From contig NZ_JACHXW010000006.1 in the NCBI RefSeq assembly GCF_014192395.1, positions 248,001 to 312,000 on the forward strand: a stretch of 64,000 nt of DNA. Reading direction: 5' to 3'. The position numbers and the translations under genes are program-made. This document shows positions 27,006-35,097 of the stretch, in pieces; position 1 is the stretch's first letter, and the number at the start of each line of letters is the position of its first letter. The DNA is from Paenibacillus endophyticus (GTDB taxonomy: Bacteria > Bacillota > Bacilli > Paenibacillales > Paenibacillaceae). The notes under the pieces are model-generated. The model was not told the origin of the DNA and made no database searches. It saw only the letters and a program-made list of their open reading frames with translations.

Positions 27006-29741
27006 ATGACCTATGAAAGAACAGCCCATATCATCTCGCATACCCACTGGGACCGGGAATGGTATTTGCCATATGAGAAGCATCATGTCCTGCTCGTGAA
27101 ATTGATGGATACGCTGCTTCATACGCTAGATACCGATCCAGACTTTAAAAGCTTTTACCTGGACGGCCAAACGATTATTCTTGAGGATTATTTGCAGGTT
27201 CGACCGGAAAACCGGGAACGCCTGGAGCGCTATATCAAAGAAGGCCGGATTCCAATCGGTCCTTGGTATATCCTGCAGGATGCATTCCTGACGAGCAGTG
27301 AAGCGAATATACGCAATCTGCAAATCGGTCATCAGGATGCCGGACGTTACGGTACGATTGCCAAAGTCGGCTATTTCCCTGATACATTCGGCAATATCGG
27401 CCAAGCCCCGCAAATTTTGCGCCAAGCCGGCATTGACAACGCAGTGTTCGGTAGAGGCGTGAAGCCTACGGGCTTCAATAATACCGTAGCGGATTCCGAC
27501 TATGAATCCTCTTTCTCTGAGCTGATCTGGGAAGGTCCGGATGGCTCACGCGTGCTGGGCGTCCTGTTCGCGAACTGGTATTGCAACGGAATGGAAGTGC
27601 CGACGGATGAAGCGGGCGCGAAGGAATATTGGGAGCGTAAGCTTGCGGAAGCAGAGAAATATGCGGCAACGGGACAATTGCTCTTCATGAACGGCTGCGA
27701 CCACCAGCCGATCCAACAGGATTTGTCTGCTGCCCTTGCAACAGCAAGAGAGCTTTTCCCGGAGACGGAGTTTATCCACTCTAATTTCCATGATTATTTG
27801 GCTTCCGTCAATGCGTCGCTTACCCGTGAGCTGTCGGTTGTCAAAGGGGAGCTTCGCAGTCAGCGCACGGACGGCTGGTCCACGCTCGTAAATACGGCTT
27901 CTGCCCGCGTATATTTGAAGCAGATGAACCAGCTTGGCCAAGCGATGCTGGAGAAGGTGGCTGAGCCGCTGGCAACGCTGGCTTATTCACTAGGCCATGA
28001 ATATCCGCATCATCTGTTCACTTATGCTTGGAAAACGCTGATGCAGAACCATCCGCATGACAGCATTTGCGGCTGCAGCGTGGATGAGGTTCACCGTGAG
28101 ATGGTCACGCGTTTTGATAAAAGCCGCCATGTTGCGGAATCCATCATAGATGATAGCAAAAAAACGATCGCGGATCATGTGGATACGTCGGTATTCGGTC
28201 AATATGGCGAAGCTGCATTGCCGTTCGTAGTATTCAACACAACTGGCTGGAACCGCACAGGTGTCGTAGAGGTTGAGCTTGATATCGAGCGCATTTACTT
28301 CCGTGACGGCTTGCCGCTGGATCAAATGAACCAAAACATGTACGCGGTCGATGTGGCAGGCAGAACGCTTGTTGATCGCAGCGGCACTGCTATCCCGCAT
28401 ACAGCTGAAGATTTGGGACTGCAGTTCGGCTATGACCTGCCGGATGACAAATTCCGCCAGCCGTACATGAGCCGCCGGGTTAAGCTGACGTTCGAAGCGG
28501 AGCAGGTTGCTGCGCTAGGCTTCACTTCGTATGCCTACGTTCGGAATGCAAAAGCAGAGCTGGAGCAAGCACAATCACTGATTGCCGGCGAGCATGCGCT
28601 TGAGAATGAATGGCTGCGGGTTGACGTAGCGAGTGACGGATCGTTTAGCCTTCTGGATAAACGCAATGGCCAAGCTTATCAAGACCTTGGCGTTTATGAG
28701 AACACAGGCGATATCGGCAACGAATATATGTACAAGCAGCCAGATGGCGAACAAGCTTTAACGACTAAAGGGTTGACTGCAAGCATTGAGCTTGTGGAAA
28801 ATACGCCTTACCGGGCAACATTTGCCATCGTTCATGAATGGGCGGTACCAGCTTCGGCTGACGAGCAATTCGAGATCGAGAAGCGCGAGGCTGTCTATTT
28901 CCCTGATCGGAAGTCGCAGCGTACGGCACATACGGTGCCGCTTACGATTCGTACGGAAATCTCGCTTACGCGCGGCGGACAAAGCTTGGAATGGAAATCA
29001 TTCTTTAACAACCAAGCCAAAGACCACCGTGTACGGGTGTTGTTCCCAACAGATCTAGCTGCCGCAGCCCATCATGCGGATGCGATATTCGAGATTGCAA
29101 AACGCGACAACGAGCCGGCTGCGGAATGGGTAAACCCAAGCAACGCGCAGCATCAGCAGGCATTCGTTGATGTGAGCGGCGAGCATGCAGGCTTGACGGT
29201 TGCGAACCTCGGCTTGAACGAATACGAAGTGCTGCGTGACGGTCGGAATACGATTGCGGTTACGCTGCTTCGCTCCGTTGCAGAGCTCGGCGATTGGGGC
29301 GTGTTCCCTACGCCGGAAGCGCAATGCCTAGGCGAGCAAAGCTTCAGCATCAGTATTGTTCCGCATAGTGGAAACGGCGCAGAATCAGGTGCTTATGCGG
29401 CAGCCTACCAGTTCCAGGTGCCTTGGACAGTCAGCGCTACTGACGTTCATGAAGGCAAGCTGGCATCAGCCGGCGCACTCTTTGGCTGGGAAGGAAGCGC
29501 GCTTGCGTTCTCTTCCTTAAAGGTAAATGAGCCATCCGGAGATATGATGCTCAGATGGTATAATATGCTGCCTTCAGCTGCTGAGCTGAAGCTGGCTTCA
29601 GGCGATGCTGCGCAAACCATCGCACAAGCTTATAAAAGCGACGTGCTCGAGCAGCAAGGGCAAGTGCTGGAAGGAAATAACGCGTATCAGCTGCCTGTAG
29701 GACCGTGTGAAATCGTGACGGTCGGCATTAAGCATTCTTAA
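27006..29741 (+). CDS. GH38 alpha-mannosidase
   Basis: 911 residues. The N-terminal catalytic domain opens HIISHTHWDREWYLPYE with the zinc-binding His/Asp. YFPDTFGN carries the likely nucleophile Asp126, and HDSICGCSVDEVHREM is the third zinc/active-site segment. A helical linker and large beta domains follow, as in bacterial GH38 enzymes. It removes alpha-linked mannose from oligosaccharides. No signal peptide is seen. It closes the second importer operon and is followed by a strong terminator. Together with GH125 it would strip mannose branches inside the cell. Confidence 0.95.
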   Translation: MTYERTAHIISHTHWDREWYLPYEKHHVLLVKLMDTLLHTLDTDPDFKSFYLDGQTIILEDYLQVRPENRERLERYIKEGRIPIGPWYILQDAFLTSSEANIRNLQIGHQDAGRYGTIAKVGYFPDTFGNIGQAPQILRQAGIDNAVFGRGVKPTGFNNTVADSDYESSFSELIWEGPDGSRVLGVLFANWYCNGMEVPTDEAGAKEYWERKLAEAEKYAATGQLLFMNGCDHQPIQQDLSAALATARELFPETEFIHSNFHDYLASVNASLTRELSVVKGELRSQRTDGWSTLVNTASARVYLKQMNQLGQAMLEKVAEPLATLAYSLGHEYPHHLFTYAWKTLMQNHPHDSICGCSVDEVHREMVTRFDKSRHVAESIIDDSKKTIADHVDTSVFGQYGEAALPFVVFNTTGWNRTGVVEVELDIERIYFRDGLPLDQMNQNMYAVDVAGRTLVDRSGTAIPHTAEDLGLQFGYDLPDDKFRQPYMSRRVKLTFEAEQVAALGFTSYAYVRNAKAELEQAQSLIAGEHALENEWLRVDVASDGSFSLLDKRNGQAYQDLGVYENTGDIGNEYMYKQPDGEQALTTKGLTASIELVENTPYRATFAIVHEWAVPASADEQFEIEKREAVYFPDRKSQRTAHTVPLTIRTEISLTRGGQSLEWKSFFNNQAKDHRVRVLFPTDLAAAAHHADAIFEIAKRDNEPAAEWVNPSNAQHQQAFVDVSGEHAGLTVANLGLNEYEVLRDGRNTIAVTLLRSVAELGDWGVFPTPEAQCLGEQSFSISIVPHSGNGAESGAYAAAYQFQVPWTVSATDVHEGKLASAGALFGWEGSALAFSSLKVNEPSGDMMLRWYNMLPSAAELKLASGDAAQTIAQAYKSDVLEQQGQVLEGNNAYQLPVGPCEIVTVGIKHS

Positions 29742-29826
29742 TCGTAATGAAAAGGGTCTGACTTAAAAGGGGTTCGCTCCCTGAAGAAGCAGCTCGCACA
29801 ATCAAAAATAAGAAGAAATTCGCATT

Positions 29827-29867
29827 AAACAAGCGTTGCAGAGGGCTATTCTGCAACGCTTGTTTTT
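29827..29867 (+). terminator. Terminator of the importer-mannosidase operon
   Basis: AAACAAGCGTTGCAGA / TCTGCAACGCTTGTTT, a 16-bp perfect stem with a short loop and a T run, about 85 bases after the GH38 stop. Confidence 0.92.
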
Positions 29868-29904
29868 GATTTTGGTCTCTTGCTGATTTCTTTGGAAAAT
29901 GATA

Positions 29905-30051
29905 GTAAACGGAGCATTTAAATGATTCTGGAGAAGCGTCAGCGTTCGTTTTTGTGAAGGGATTAGGGCCTTTCCTCGTTGATTCAAAGGAAACCCCGAG
30001 CGATGGCGATCGGAAGAATAGTTAAATGTGCAGTTTATGTGCAGTTTGCCG
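29905..30051. repeat. Intergenic repeat, copy 1
   Basis: First of two diverged direct copies about 178 bases apart. The blocks GGAGCATTTAAATGATTCTG, GAAGCGTCAGCGTTCGTTTT, GATGGCGATCGGA and TGCAGTTTATG are shared with copy 2. It is not coding. It may belong to a genome-wide intergenic repeat family, which cannot be tested here. Confidence 0.75.
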
Positions 30052-30082
30052 TTTAGCCGAAATAACAACGGATATTGCATAG

Positions 30083-30231
30083 GTAAATGGAGCATTTAAA
30101 TGATTCTGGAGAAGCGTCAGCGTTCGTTTTTGTGAAGGGATTCCAACCTTTCCAGTTTGATTCAAAGGAATCCCTGAGCAATGGCGATCGGAGGAATATT
30201 TAAATGTGCAGTTTATGTGTGCAGTTTGTCG
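30083..30231. repeat. Intergenic repeat, copy 2
   Basis: Second copy of the 29905-30051 element. Here the central part is a perfect 9-bp inverted repeat, AGGGATTCC / GGAATCCCT, which is degraded in copy 1. That suggests a hairpin-forming element now decaying. It lies directly upstream of the germination operon. Confidence 0.75.
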
Positions 30232-30351
30232 TGCGCCGCTCTCCCAAAGGACGGCGATAGCCGTTCGCCTTGCTGCGCGGCTTGAATGTGTTTATCCCGA
30301 TTGCAAGGTGGTCATAATGGGAAGAGACAACAGAAGCGGAGACGACAGCCA

Positions 30352-31887
30352 ATGATAAAGCCTTCACAGGAACCATTAGACAACATGTCCAAGCAGGTAC
30401 AAGGGAGTGCTCCGCTATTTGATGATATTGGGCGAAATATAGAAACGATCATGCGCGAAATGGGCCGCAGCGATGACATTGTCGTTCGGGAAATCCGAAG
30501 CGAGGGAAGCCCGCTGCCTGCTGCCGCAATCGTTTATATTGACGGCATGTCGGATGCCGCAATTATTAATACGTATATATTTGACGTGATGAATCGATCT
30601 CTTCAAGAAAAGCTGGGCATTGACGAAGATTCCGTTGGCAAAATAAATATCATAGAAGGCCTGATTGCCGCGATGGGCTCCATTCATATCGTGACTGACA
30701 TGGACAAGCTCTATCTGTCGCTGTTGTCGGGAGAAGCCATTATCTTTCTGGCAGGAAGCGATCGCGCATACCGCATTGATATTCGTCAATGGAAAGGCAG
30801 AGACGTTACGGAATCAACCAATCAGACGTCTATTCGGGGCCCGCGGGAAAGCTTTACCGAAACGCTGCGCGTGAACACTTCACTCGTGCGGAGGAAGATT
30901 AAGGACCCTCGCTTGTGGCTGGAGACGATGCCGATCGGCCGCATTACAAAAACCGATGTCACGATCATGTATTTGAATGGCATTGCGAAGCCTTCTGTTA
31001 TTAATGAGGTTCGGACGCGGTTAGAAGCCATTGAAATAGACGGCATATTAGAGGGCGGCTACATCGAGGAACAAATCGAGGACGCCAAATATTCGATTTT
31101 CCCAACGGTGTACAACACTGAGCTTCCGGACAGCGTTGCTGCGCAATTGATGGAAGGCAAAGTAGCTGTTCTGATCGATGGCACACCGAACGTTCTAGTG
31201 GTGCCTACCCAATTCGTCAGCTTCGTGCAGTCGACAGAAGATTATTATCAGCGGGCCTTGTATGCGAGCTTGCTTCGCTTGCTGCGTTTTGTCAGCGGAT
31301 TTATATCGCTGCTGCTGCCCTCGTTATATATCGCCATTACGACGTTTCATCGGGATATGCTGCCGACATCCCTATTAATAAGCTTGGCTGCTCAGCGTGA
31401 AGGAGTTCCCTTCCCCGCCTTTATTGAGGCGGTAGCGATGGAGATCACCTTCGAGATTTTGAGGGAGGCAGGACTGCGCATGCCGCGGGCAATCGGACAA
31501 GCCGTATCTGTTGTTGGCACGCTCGTAATCGGCCAGGCAGCCGTAGAGGCGGGAATCGTCTCCGCTGCGATGGTTATCGTCGTATCCGTCACTGCAATCT
31601 CGACCTTCACGGTGCCGGCATATAGTATGTCAATACCTGTCCGTATGCTGCGTTTTGCATTCATGGCACTCGCGGCGAGCTTCGGGTTATTCGGCATTAT
31701 TATGGGGTTGTTTACGTTATTGCTGCATTTATGCTCGCTGCGCTCTTTTGGCGAGCCATATATGGCGCCGTTTGGCCCATTTATCGCGTCAGAGCAGGAG
31801 GATGCGCTCATCCGCTTGCCGCGCTGGCTCTCGTTCAATCGGCCAAGCAGTTCGCAGAAGAGCAACCGAACAAGGCAGCAAAAGTGA
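30352..31887 (+). CDS. Spore germination receptor A subunit (GerA/GerKA family)
   Basis: About 511 residues. The hydrophilic N-terminal half contains SLVRRKIKDPRL and the motif TDVTIMYLNGIA typical of GerXA proteins. The C-terminal half has about five membrane segments (from residue 300, LRLLRFVSGFISLLLPSLY onward). A subunits sit in the spore inner membrane and form oligomeric germinant-gated channels with B and C subunits. ATG at 30352 is preferred (GGAG about 10 bases upstream); the in-frame ATG at 30286 has no ribosome binding site. First gene of the germinant receptor operon; such operons are usually sigma-G dependent, and I could not fix the promoter. Confidence 0.93.
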   Translation: MIKPSQEPLDNMSKQVQGSAPLFDDIGRNIETIMREMGRSDDIVVREIRSEGSPLPAAAIVYIDGMSDAAIINTYIFDVMNRSLQEKLGIDEDSVGKINIIEGLIAAMGSIHIVTDMDKLYLSLLSGEAIIFLAGSDRAYRIDIRQWKGRDVTESTNQTSIRGPRESFTETLRVNTSLVRRKIKDPRLWLETMPIGRITKTDVTIMYLNGIAKPSVINEVRTRLEAIEIDGILEGGYIEEQIEDAKYSIFPTVYNTELPDSVAAQLMEGKVAVLIDGTPNVLVVPTQFVSFVQSTEDYYQRALYASLLRLLRFVSGFISLLLPSLYIAITTFHRDMLPTSLLISLAAQREGVPFPAFIEAVAMEITFEILREAGLRMPRAIGQAVSVVGTLVIGQAAVEAGIVSAAMVIVVSVTAISTFTVPAYSMSIPVRMLRFAFMALAASFGLFGIIMGLFTLLLHLCSLRSFGEPYMAPFGPFIASEQEDALIRLPRWLSFNRPSSSQKSNRTRQQK

Positions 31888-31917
31888 TGGCGGGAGGCGG
31901 AAAGGAGCGTTAGCGGG

Positions 31918-33099
31918 ATGCTGCATAAAGCAATGATGGTCTTACTGTGCATGCTGCTACTGACAGGCTGCTGGAGCAGGCGCGAGCTGAATGATCTGCT
32001 GATCGTACTCGGAGTAGCCGTCGATTGGGAGGACGGGGAATACCTCGTATCGTTCCAGGTTGTAAATCCGAGCGAAATATCAGCACAGCGGAGAGGCGGG
32101 GACCGGCCGCCGAGCACGCTTTACCAGGGGAGGGGCAAGACGATGTTCGAGGCCGCACGCTCCGTTACCGCAGAAGCCCCGCGCAAGGTGTACATCGGAC
32201 ATCTGCAAATTTTCGTGATCAGCGAAAGTCTTGCCAGACGTGGTATACGAAATTTTCTAGATAATACACTGCGGGACAATGAAGCGCGCATGGACTTTAA
32301 TGTCGTAGTTGCCAAAGGCACCAAAGCTGAGGATATTTTGAAAATCTATACGCCTCTGGAGAAGCTGCCTACCCAAAACATGCTGCGATCACTTGAGACC
32401 TCTGAGAAATCTTGGGCGCCGACTGTATCGGTCACGATGGACGATATTTTGAATGCACTCTCTGATGATGGCAAAGAGCTTGCCCTCACCGGCATCCAAA
32501 TTCTCGGAAGCCAGAAAAAAGCGGAATCGAAGGAAAATGTGGAAACGTTCCTGCCCCATGGCCATTTTCGCTATATGGGCATTGCTGCCTTCAAAAAAGA
32601 TAAGCTTGTCGGCTGGCTAAATGAGAGGGAAAGCAAAGGGTATACCGATATTACAAACAAACTGGACAGCACGTCGGTCGAGCTGCGTTGCGATGAGCGC
32701 AACTACATGGGAATTGAAATTTCGTCATCCGAGTCACGCATCAAGATGAACGTTCAGGATAGCGTGCCTATCGCTCATATTTATTTCCAAACGGAAGCGA
32801 ATATCGTAGATCGGTCCTGCAAGGATGAAAATCTTACTGATCCTGCCGTCATTAAAAAGCTGGAGCAGCAGGTGGCGAAGGTCATCCAGGGCAATGCGGA
32901 TGCTTCGGTTAAACGTGCGAAGAAGCTTAAGGCAGATATATTTGGACTCGGCAGCGCGCTTGGCAGGCAGCACCCGGAACAATGGAAGTCGATGCGGCAA
33001 TCATGGGGTGACAAAGGCTTTCAGGCGGTCAAGCTTTACTACCATATTGACGTGAACATTCGCAAAACGGGAACGATAGGCAACTCAACGATGAAATAA
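31918..33099 (+). CDS. Spore germination receptor C subunit lipoprotein (GerKC/Ger(x)C family)
   Basis: 393 residues with a lipoprotein signal whose lipobox is LTGC (Cys at about residue 18), followed by WSRRELNDL, the usual opening of Ger(x)C proteins. The C-terminal domain (about 215-385) includes VKLYYHIDVNIRKTG, a typical family ending. It is the outward-facing lipid-anchored subunit. AAAGGAG precedes the ATG. It sits 30 bases after the A subunit gene. Confidence 0.93.
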   Translation: MLHKAMMVLLCMLLLTGCWSRRELNDLLIVLGVAVDWEDGEYLVSFQVVNPSEISAQRRGGDRPPSTLYQGRGKTMFEAARSVTAEAPRKVYIGHLQIFVISESLARRGIRNFLDNTLRDNEARMDFNVVVAKGTKAEDILKIYTPLEKLPTQNMLRSLETSEKSWAPTVSVTMDDILNALSDDGKELALTGIQILGSQKKAESKENVETFLPHGHFRYMGIAAFKKDKLVGWLNERESKGYTDITNKLDSTSVELRCDERNYMGIEISSSESRIKMNVQDSVPIAHIYFQTEANIVDRSCKDENLTDPAVIKKLEQQVAKVIQGNADASVKRAKKLKADIFGLGSALGRQHPEQWKSMRQSWGDKGFQAVKLYYHIDVNIRKTGTIGNSTMK

Positions 33100-33124
33100 C
33101 GTCGTATGGCAGGAGGCATGAGCG

Positions 33125-33334
33125 TTGTCAGCTTTAATGGGTGTTTTGGTTTTTTCGGCATGTGTGGCATGGTTGGAGCTGCCGAAGCTTAAGGAGAAGA
33201 AACAAAAGAAAGAGATGGCCGTATTTGTGGCGATGCTCCTGCTCGGCACAGGTTTGTATGGAGCTCTTGTCATGAATGCGAAGCTGCCCAATCCGTTTTT
33301 GCTGCTAAAAGCGGTTTATGGAATGTTTGCGTAA
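33125..33334 (+). CDS. Small two-helix membrane protein in the ger operon (D-subunit-like)
   Basis: 69 residues with two predicted membrane helices (about 2-20 and 32-50) separated by a Lys/Glu-rich turn. TTG start, set by AGGAGG 8 bases ahead. Several germinant receptor operons of Bacillus species carry a small two-helix D subunit that modulates receptor activity. The position between C and B and the topology agree with that, though sequence identity cannot be checked here. Confidence 0.7.
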   Translation: MSALMGVLVFSACVAWLELPKLKEKKQKKEMAVFVAMLLLGTGLYGALVMNAKLPNPFLLLKAVYGMFA

Positions 33335-33365
33335 TGCCAGCCGCAAGAGTCATGGGGGAGTAGAA

Positions 33366-34520
33366 ATGAGTGATCGCATAACAAGGGATAATGGTCAAAT
33401 ATCAGCTAGACAATTCATGATTCTGGTCATCTTATGCACGGTCGGTGACTCCATTCTTATTCTCCCTACGATCATTGCGGCTAATTCCAAGCAAGATGCA
33501 TGGATAACAATGTTAATCAGCTGTCTAATCGGTATTGGAATAGGAACCTTATACGGGCTGATGATCAAAAAAATGCAGGGAGCCAGCTTGACTGCTTTCA
33601 TGCAGCAAACACTTGGAAGGGCTGTCGGCGGTTTCATTTGCCTGCTCTTTATCGTCTATTTCATCTACTTGCATATTACGTTGACGAGCGAGATGACCCA
33701 ATTCATTACGACGCAGCTGATGCCGGAAACGCCTGGCAACGCCGTGCTCATTCTTTTTTTGACCGTCGTTATTATTGCCTACCGATTAGGGTTGGAGACT
33801 TTCGCCCGAATGGGTGAGATTTTGTTTCCGTTTTTTATGCTGTTTTTTATGTTTATGGTCGTCTTTCTACTGCCGCAGATCGATGCTTCGAAGATGCAGC
33901 CGATTTTAGCTGAAGGCTTCTCACCGATATGGAGCGGGCTGCCCATCACAACGGCTGTTCCTTTTATGGAGACCATTATTATCCTAGCCGTTGTTCCGCA
34001 TCTTAAAGGGAATAAGTCAGCCTTGAAGCCACTGCTCAAAGGGCTGGCAATCGGCGGACTGATATTGTTTATAACGGTTCTGTTTTGCGTGCTCGTGCTG
34101 GGCTCGAGCTTAATGGAAACGAAGTATTATCCCACCTTTATTCTCGCTCAGAAAATTACGGTTGGAAGCTTTTTGGAGCGGATGGAGGCCATACTTACTT
34201 TTATGTGGATCACAACCGTGTATTTTAAAACGCTGCTGATCTTTTTTGCGATAATCAAAAGCATTGAGCAGCTATTCCGCTTAAAGAAAAGCAATATGCT
34301 GACGATTCCGCTTGCAATGATTCTGCTTGTTGGTTCTGTCATCAGCACGCCCAATATCGTGGTCTACAATAATCAGATCAAATTTTATTGGGCTCCGTAT
34401 GACATCACGATGTGCCTTGTGCTTCCGATTTTGCTGATGGGCCTGTCTTCTATGAGAGGGAATGGAAAACGGAAGCCCAACCCCACCACCACCAAATCGG
34501 AGCAATCAGGCCATAACTGA
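33366..34520 (+). CDS. Spore germination receptor B subunit (GerAB/GerKB permease family)
   Basis: About 384 residues with around ten membrane segments, of the endospore-germination permease family (amino-acid/polyamine transporter fold). The N-terminus ISARQFMILVILCTVGDSIL and the segment NKSALKPLLKGLAIGGLIL are family-typical. B subunits bind the germinant. ATG at 33366 follows GGGGGAG by 6 bases; an earlier in-frame start at 33318 lies inside the previous gene. It completes the A-C-D-B operon. Confidence 0.92.
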   Translation: MSDRITRDNGQISARQFMILVILCTVGDSILILPTIIAANSKQDAWITMLISCLIGIGIGTLYGLMIKKMQGASLTAFMQQTLGRAVGGFICLLFIVYFIYLHITLTSEMTQFITTQLMPETPGNAVLILFLTVVIIAYRLGLETFARMGEILFPFFMLFFMFMVVFLLPQIDASKMQPILAEGFSPIWSGLPITTAVPFMETIIILAVVPHLKGNKSALKPLLKGLAIGGLILFITVLFCVLVLGSSLMETKYYPTFILAQKITVGSFLERMEAILTFMWITTVYFKTLLIFFAIIKSIEQLFRLKKSNMLTIPLAMILLVGSVISTPNIVVYNNQIKFYWAPYDITMCLVLPILLMGLSSMRGNGKRKPNPTTTKSEQSGHN

Positions 34521-34570
34521 GAGGTGGCTTGGTTTACTCTTATTCCCGCTAACAGAGTTAAATGGGTACA

Positions 34571-34579
34571 TGCTATAAT
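34571..34579 (+). promoter_or_regulatory. Extended -10 promoter upstream of the YolD-like gene
   Basis: TGCTATAAT is a perfect extended -10 (TGnTATAAT). No strong -35 is seen, which the extended element can compensate. Transcription would start near 34586. Confidence 0.6.
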
Positions 34580-34612
34580 AGAGGTATTCGTGTAACGTAA
34601 TAGGATCGAATC

Positions 34613-34644
34613 AGGGTCTCCTCGGAACGCAGGGACTCTTTTTT
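34613..34644 (+). terminator. Possible terminator or attenuator in the leader of the YolD-like gene
   Basis: AGGGTC pairs with GACTCT (one G-U pair) and is followed directly by TTTTTT. It lies between the extended -10 promoter and the YolD-like start codon. It may end germination-operon transcripts or attenuate the small gene. The stem is short. Confidence 0.4.
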
Positions 34645-34686
34645 ATTGCAAATCCGAGTTGCCATACATAGCAGGAGGGAAATGAA

Positions 34687-34929
34687 ATGGCTAAAGGACC
34701 GAAGCGGCCGACCAGAGATGAATTCGAGCTGGAGGAGCTGGGTGAACGATTGGTAGAGGCTAAGCAGGAAGGCACGGAGCTGCTGCTCACGATATGGGCT
34801 GCGGAAGAGCGGGTACGAGGCGTAATCACAACGCTCGATTCTCGAACGAAGAAGGTTCATGTAGAATACATGGGCAGCGTCACGAAGGTTCCTTTTATGG
34901 ATATTATGAAGATCGAGAGCCCTTATTAA
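34687..34929 (+). CDS. YolD-like family protein
   Basis: 80 residues. The C-terminal half (LLLTIWAAEERVRGVITTLD and VEYMGSVTKVPFMDIMKIE) matches the small beta-rich YolD-like fold. Family members are often encoded beside Y-family DNA polymerases; none is present here, so the role is unknown. CAGGAGGG precedes the ATG. It is a single gene with its own promoter and terminator. Confidence 0.75.
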   Translation: MAKGPKRPTRDEFELEELGERLVEAKQEGTELLLTIWAAEERVRGVITTLDSRTKKVHVEYMGSVTKVPFMDIMKIESPY

Positions 34930-34947
34930 TCTAATTCGCGTATGGAT

Positions 34948-34990
34948 AAAACCTCCTTCGTTCTCGATTTGAACGAACAGGAGGTTTTTT
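34948..34990 (+). terminator. Terminator after the YolD-like gene
   Basis: AAAACCTCC / GGAGGTTTT with an inner TTCGTTC / GAACGAA stem and a run of six T. Confidence 0.9.
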
Positions 34991-35011
34991 GCTTCGTTCC
35001 GTAAGATGCGT

Positions 35012-35040
35012 TTGAGCAATGGGGAGCATAGGTCTATAAT
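35012..35040 (+). promoter_or_regulatory. Sigma-A promoter of the aminopeptidase gene
   Basis: TTGAGC (35012-35017), 17-base spacer, perfect TATAAT (35035-35040). The start codon lies about 58 bases downstream. Confidence 0.75.
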
Positions 35041-35097
35041 AGAGTAGTGACATCAAGGGAACGCTCATTTAAATACACTAAAGGAGGAATTACATAG

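Noticed and set aside
30220-30351. Sigma-G promoter before the germination operon
   Set aside because: Only CATAATG resembles a -10; no matching -35 at proper spacing was found, so it is not listed as a feature.
34555-34686. T-box or riboswitch leader
   Set aside because: None of the conserved T-box or riboswitch sequences was found; only a simple stem with T run.
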